Assembly (NCBI GenBank): GCA_023399295.1
Contig: JAEWQF010000014.1
Coordinates: 1 to 64,000 of the forward strand
DNA length: 64,000 bases
Direction: 5' to 3'
From: Bacteroidota bacterium
GTDB lineage: Bacteria > Bacteroidota > Bacteroidia > Bacteroidales > Dysgonomonadaceae
The notes below the pieces were generated by a model. That model had not been told where the DNA came from. It did no database searches and saw only the letters and a list, made by a program, of their open reading frames with translations. Positions 62,437-64,000 of the stretch are shown here, one piece after another (the stretch's first letter is position 1; each line of letters opens with the position of its first letter). The position numbers were made by a program, and so were the translations under genes.

Positions 62437-63210
62437 ATGAGATTCAACAAAATGAGAATGAGAACAATCGGGATCGCCCTGGGGGCATTGATCCTGCTAT
62501 CCTGCAAGCCACAGTACCGGATTGCAGCAATGAGCGGCTCCATCATTGAGATGAACAGCAGCCTCGACACACCCCGACATGCGGCCATGCATGCCCTGGT
62601 GCTCACCTACAAGCAGGAGCTTGACGAGAAGATGAACGAGGTGATTGGCCATTCAGAACAGGCAATGATGTATGGTCGTCCGGAGAGTCTCCTGACAAAT
62701 TTCACAGCCGATGTGATGAAGGCATACGGTGACGAGCACCTGGAGGGGGGAGCTGATGTAGCGATGATGAACGTGCATGGACACCGCGCATCGATGCCTG
62801 CAGGCGCGATCACGGTGGGCAATCTCTTTGAGATCTATTCGTTCGACAATGCCATCACCTTCCTTGAGATCAAAGGGAGTGACCTGATGGAGCTTTTCAC
62901 CGCCTATGCACGCATCGGCGGTGCGGGTATCTCCTCCAACGTGCGGTTGACAATCGACAAGCGGAACATCAAAACGGTCACCCTCAACGGGGAGGCAATT
63001 GATGCGGATCGGATCTACCGCATTGTCACACTCGATTATCTTGCAGAGGGCAACGACAACATGGGTGCCATGCGCAACGCCCTCACACAGCACAACACGG
63101 GGGTCACGCTGCGCGATGTGATGATTGACCACGTGAAGGAGGAGAGCCGCCGGGGCAACCCGATCCGCTCCACCCTCGACGGACGAATAACCACAACCAA
63201 CCAAGAGTGA
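62437..63210 (+). CDS. Lipoprotein equal to the C-terminal domain of 5'-nucleotidase
   Basis: The 257-residue protein from MRFNKMRMRTIGIALG has a lipobox (LILLSC) and a 5'-nucleotidase C-terminal domain: ESLLTNFTADVMKAYG, ADVAMMNVHGHRASMPAG and TVGNLFEIYSFDNAITFLEI. It lacks the metallophosphatase half, which is encoded by the next gene 5 bases later. Domain order is thus reversed relative to the fused UshA-type enzyme, and the two products are expected to work together in the periplasm. Confidence 0.88.
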   Translation: MRFNKMRMRTIGIALGALILLSCKPQYRIAAMSGSIIEMNSSLDTPRHAAMHALVLTYKQELDEKMNEVIGHSEQAMMYGRPESLLTNFTADVMKAYGDEHLEGGADVAMMNVHGHRASMPAGAITVGNLFEIYSFDNAITFLEIKGSDLMELFTAYARIGGAGISSNVRLTIDKRNIKTVTLNGEAIDADRIYRIVTLDYLAEGNDNMGAMRNALTQHNTGVTLRDVMIDHVKEESRRGNPIRSTLDGRITTTNQE

Positions 63211-63215
63211 ACAAG

Positions 63216-64000
63216 ATGAAGAAAAAAGCCCTCACACTGTTGCTTTTGCTGACGGTCATCGTCGCGGCCACAGCCCAGAAACAGCTGGTGATCCTGCATA
63301 CCAACGACACCCACAGCCGCATTGAACCGCTGCCTGACGGAGACCGCAATGCTCCCGACAAGGGCGGTGTGGAACGGCGCATCAACTACATCGAACAGAT
63401 GCGTAAGGAGCATGAGCAGCTGCTCCTCTTCGATGCGGGTGATTTCCTGCAGGGCACACCCTACTTCAACCTGTTCAAGGGAGAGGCAGAGGTGGAGGCG
63501 ATGAACCTGATGGGGTACGATGCGGTGACGCTCGGCAACCACGAGTTCGACTACGGCCTGGAGGTGCTCGAAGCGGTGGTGAAGGCGGCCCGCTTTCCAA
63601 TTGTCTCGAGCAACTATGATTTCAGCGAGACAGCGCTTGCGGGTAAGATCAGGCCTTATCTCATTTTCAAGAAAGGAGGCTTGAAGATAGGTGTCATCGG
63701 CATCAACATACAACCAAAAGGGCTCATCTCCTCCAGCAACTATGAAGGGATGCAGTACCTCGATCCATTCACCACTGCCAACAGGATGGCCTACCAACTG
63801 CGCACGCAACACCGTTGCGACCTGGTGGTGGCACTCTCCCACCTGGGATACCAGTCCGATACCCGTCTGGCAGAGGCGTCACGCCACATCGACATCATCA
63901 TTGGCGGACACAGCCATACCTTCATGCGGGAGCCCGATCTCCGCAACAACATGGAGGGGCAGGAGGTATTGATCTACCAGACAGCGGGACGGGGCGTCTA
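63216..64000 (+). CDS. Metallophosphatase half of a 5'-nucleotidase (partial, runs off the window)
   Basis: The first 261 codons are present. A signal peptide (about 1-20, ending ATAQK) is followed by the metallophosphoesterase core with metal-binding motifs HTNDTHSRIEP, FDAGDFLQG, TLGNHEFDYG and GGHSHTF. The fused C-terminal substrate domain normally follows; whether it does here cannot be seen, but a separate C-terminal-type domain is encoded immediately upstream. Likely substrates are nucleotides or UDP-sugars in the periplasm. Confidence 0.93.
   Translation, partial: MKKKALTLLLLLTVIVAATAQKQLVILHTNDTHSRIEPLPDGDRNAPDKGGVERRINYIEQMRKEHEQLLLFDAGDFLQGTPYFNLFKGEAEVEAMNLMGYDAVTLGNHEFDYGLEVLEAVVKAARFPIVSSNYDFSETALAGKIRPYLIFKKGGLKIGVIGINIQPKGLISSSNYEGMQYLDPFTTANRMAYQLRTQHRCDLVVALSHLGYQSDTRLAEASRHIDIIIGGHSHTFMREPDLRNNMEGQEVLIYQTAGRGV

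Overview
The window is a contiguous piece of a Bacteroidota (Bacteroidales) chromosome. Base composition is roughly half G+C, coding density is high and no mobile element is visible. The signs are promoters of the TTTG-N20-TAnnTTTG type, a one-piece hybrid two-component regulator, an LpxC-FabZ fusion, an Rnf cluster in the order B-C-D-G-E-A, a lipoprotein peptidase with BACON-like domains, and a TPP-riboswitch-controlled TonB-dependent receptor followed by PnuT. The gene set (Na+ oxaloacetate decarboxylase, Rnf, a partial oxidative TCA branch, CoA transferase) suggests an anaerobic amino-acid or sugar fermenter, perhaps Dysgonomonadaceae (Proteiniphilum/Petrimonas-like). The family assignment is inference.

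Layout. 1-2801 (minus): oxaloacetate decarboxylase oadG-oadA-oadB, with oadB running off the left edge. 3119-11750 (minus): hybrid regulator, large secreted beta-helix protein, ECF sigma factor and a clipped FecR-like anti-sigma. 11845-14517: Ca2+ P-type ATPase. 14969-17125 (plus): an EF-G paralogue with altered GTPase motifs. 17316-23555 (minus): aconitase, an isocitrate dehydrogenase (IDH) with NAD-type cofactor residues, citrate synthase and an NADP-type IDH of a different family. 23933-29404 (plus): rseC-rnfBCDGEA. 29836-31110: lipoprotein. 31169-36784 (minus): lpxD-lpxC/fabZ-lpxA-aguA, a repeat array, then aguB. 37036: tRNA-Pro. 37271-44378: CoA transferase, membrane protein, miaB, a small stress-type membrane trio, and relA/spoT. 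44520-47732 (plus): TPP riboswitch, thiamine receptor, PnuT. 47783-53920 (minus): 2-oxo acid (or acetoin) dehydrogenase genes E1alpha-E1beta-E2-E3, then lipoate ligase. 54188-58222 (plus): Rrf2 regulator, small membrane protein, quinol NO reductase and RIC repair protein. 58232-64000: M64 peptidase lipoprotein, thiN, recO, rplS and a split 5'-nucleotidase pair cut by the right edge.

How it fits together. Oxaloacetate decarboxylase and Rnf are two ion pumps that can convert decarboxylation and ferredoxin oxidation into ion gradients. The TCA genes supply 2-oxoglutarate with both NADH- and NADPH-yielding IDHs predicted. The dehydrogenase complex has an unusual layout: its E2 has no lipoyl domain and the only lipoyl domain sits at the N-terminus of E3. 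The Rrf2-NOR-RIC block looks like a nitric-oxide detoxification and repair unit, with a matching dyad at two promoters.

The most unusual non-coding feature is a family of degenerate tandem arrays with an exact 7-bp (sometimes 8-bp) period and a near-invariant GTT/AAC core. They occur in four intergenic regions, and in two cases the array supplies the stop codon of the adjacent gene.
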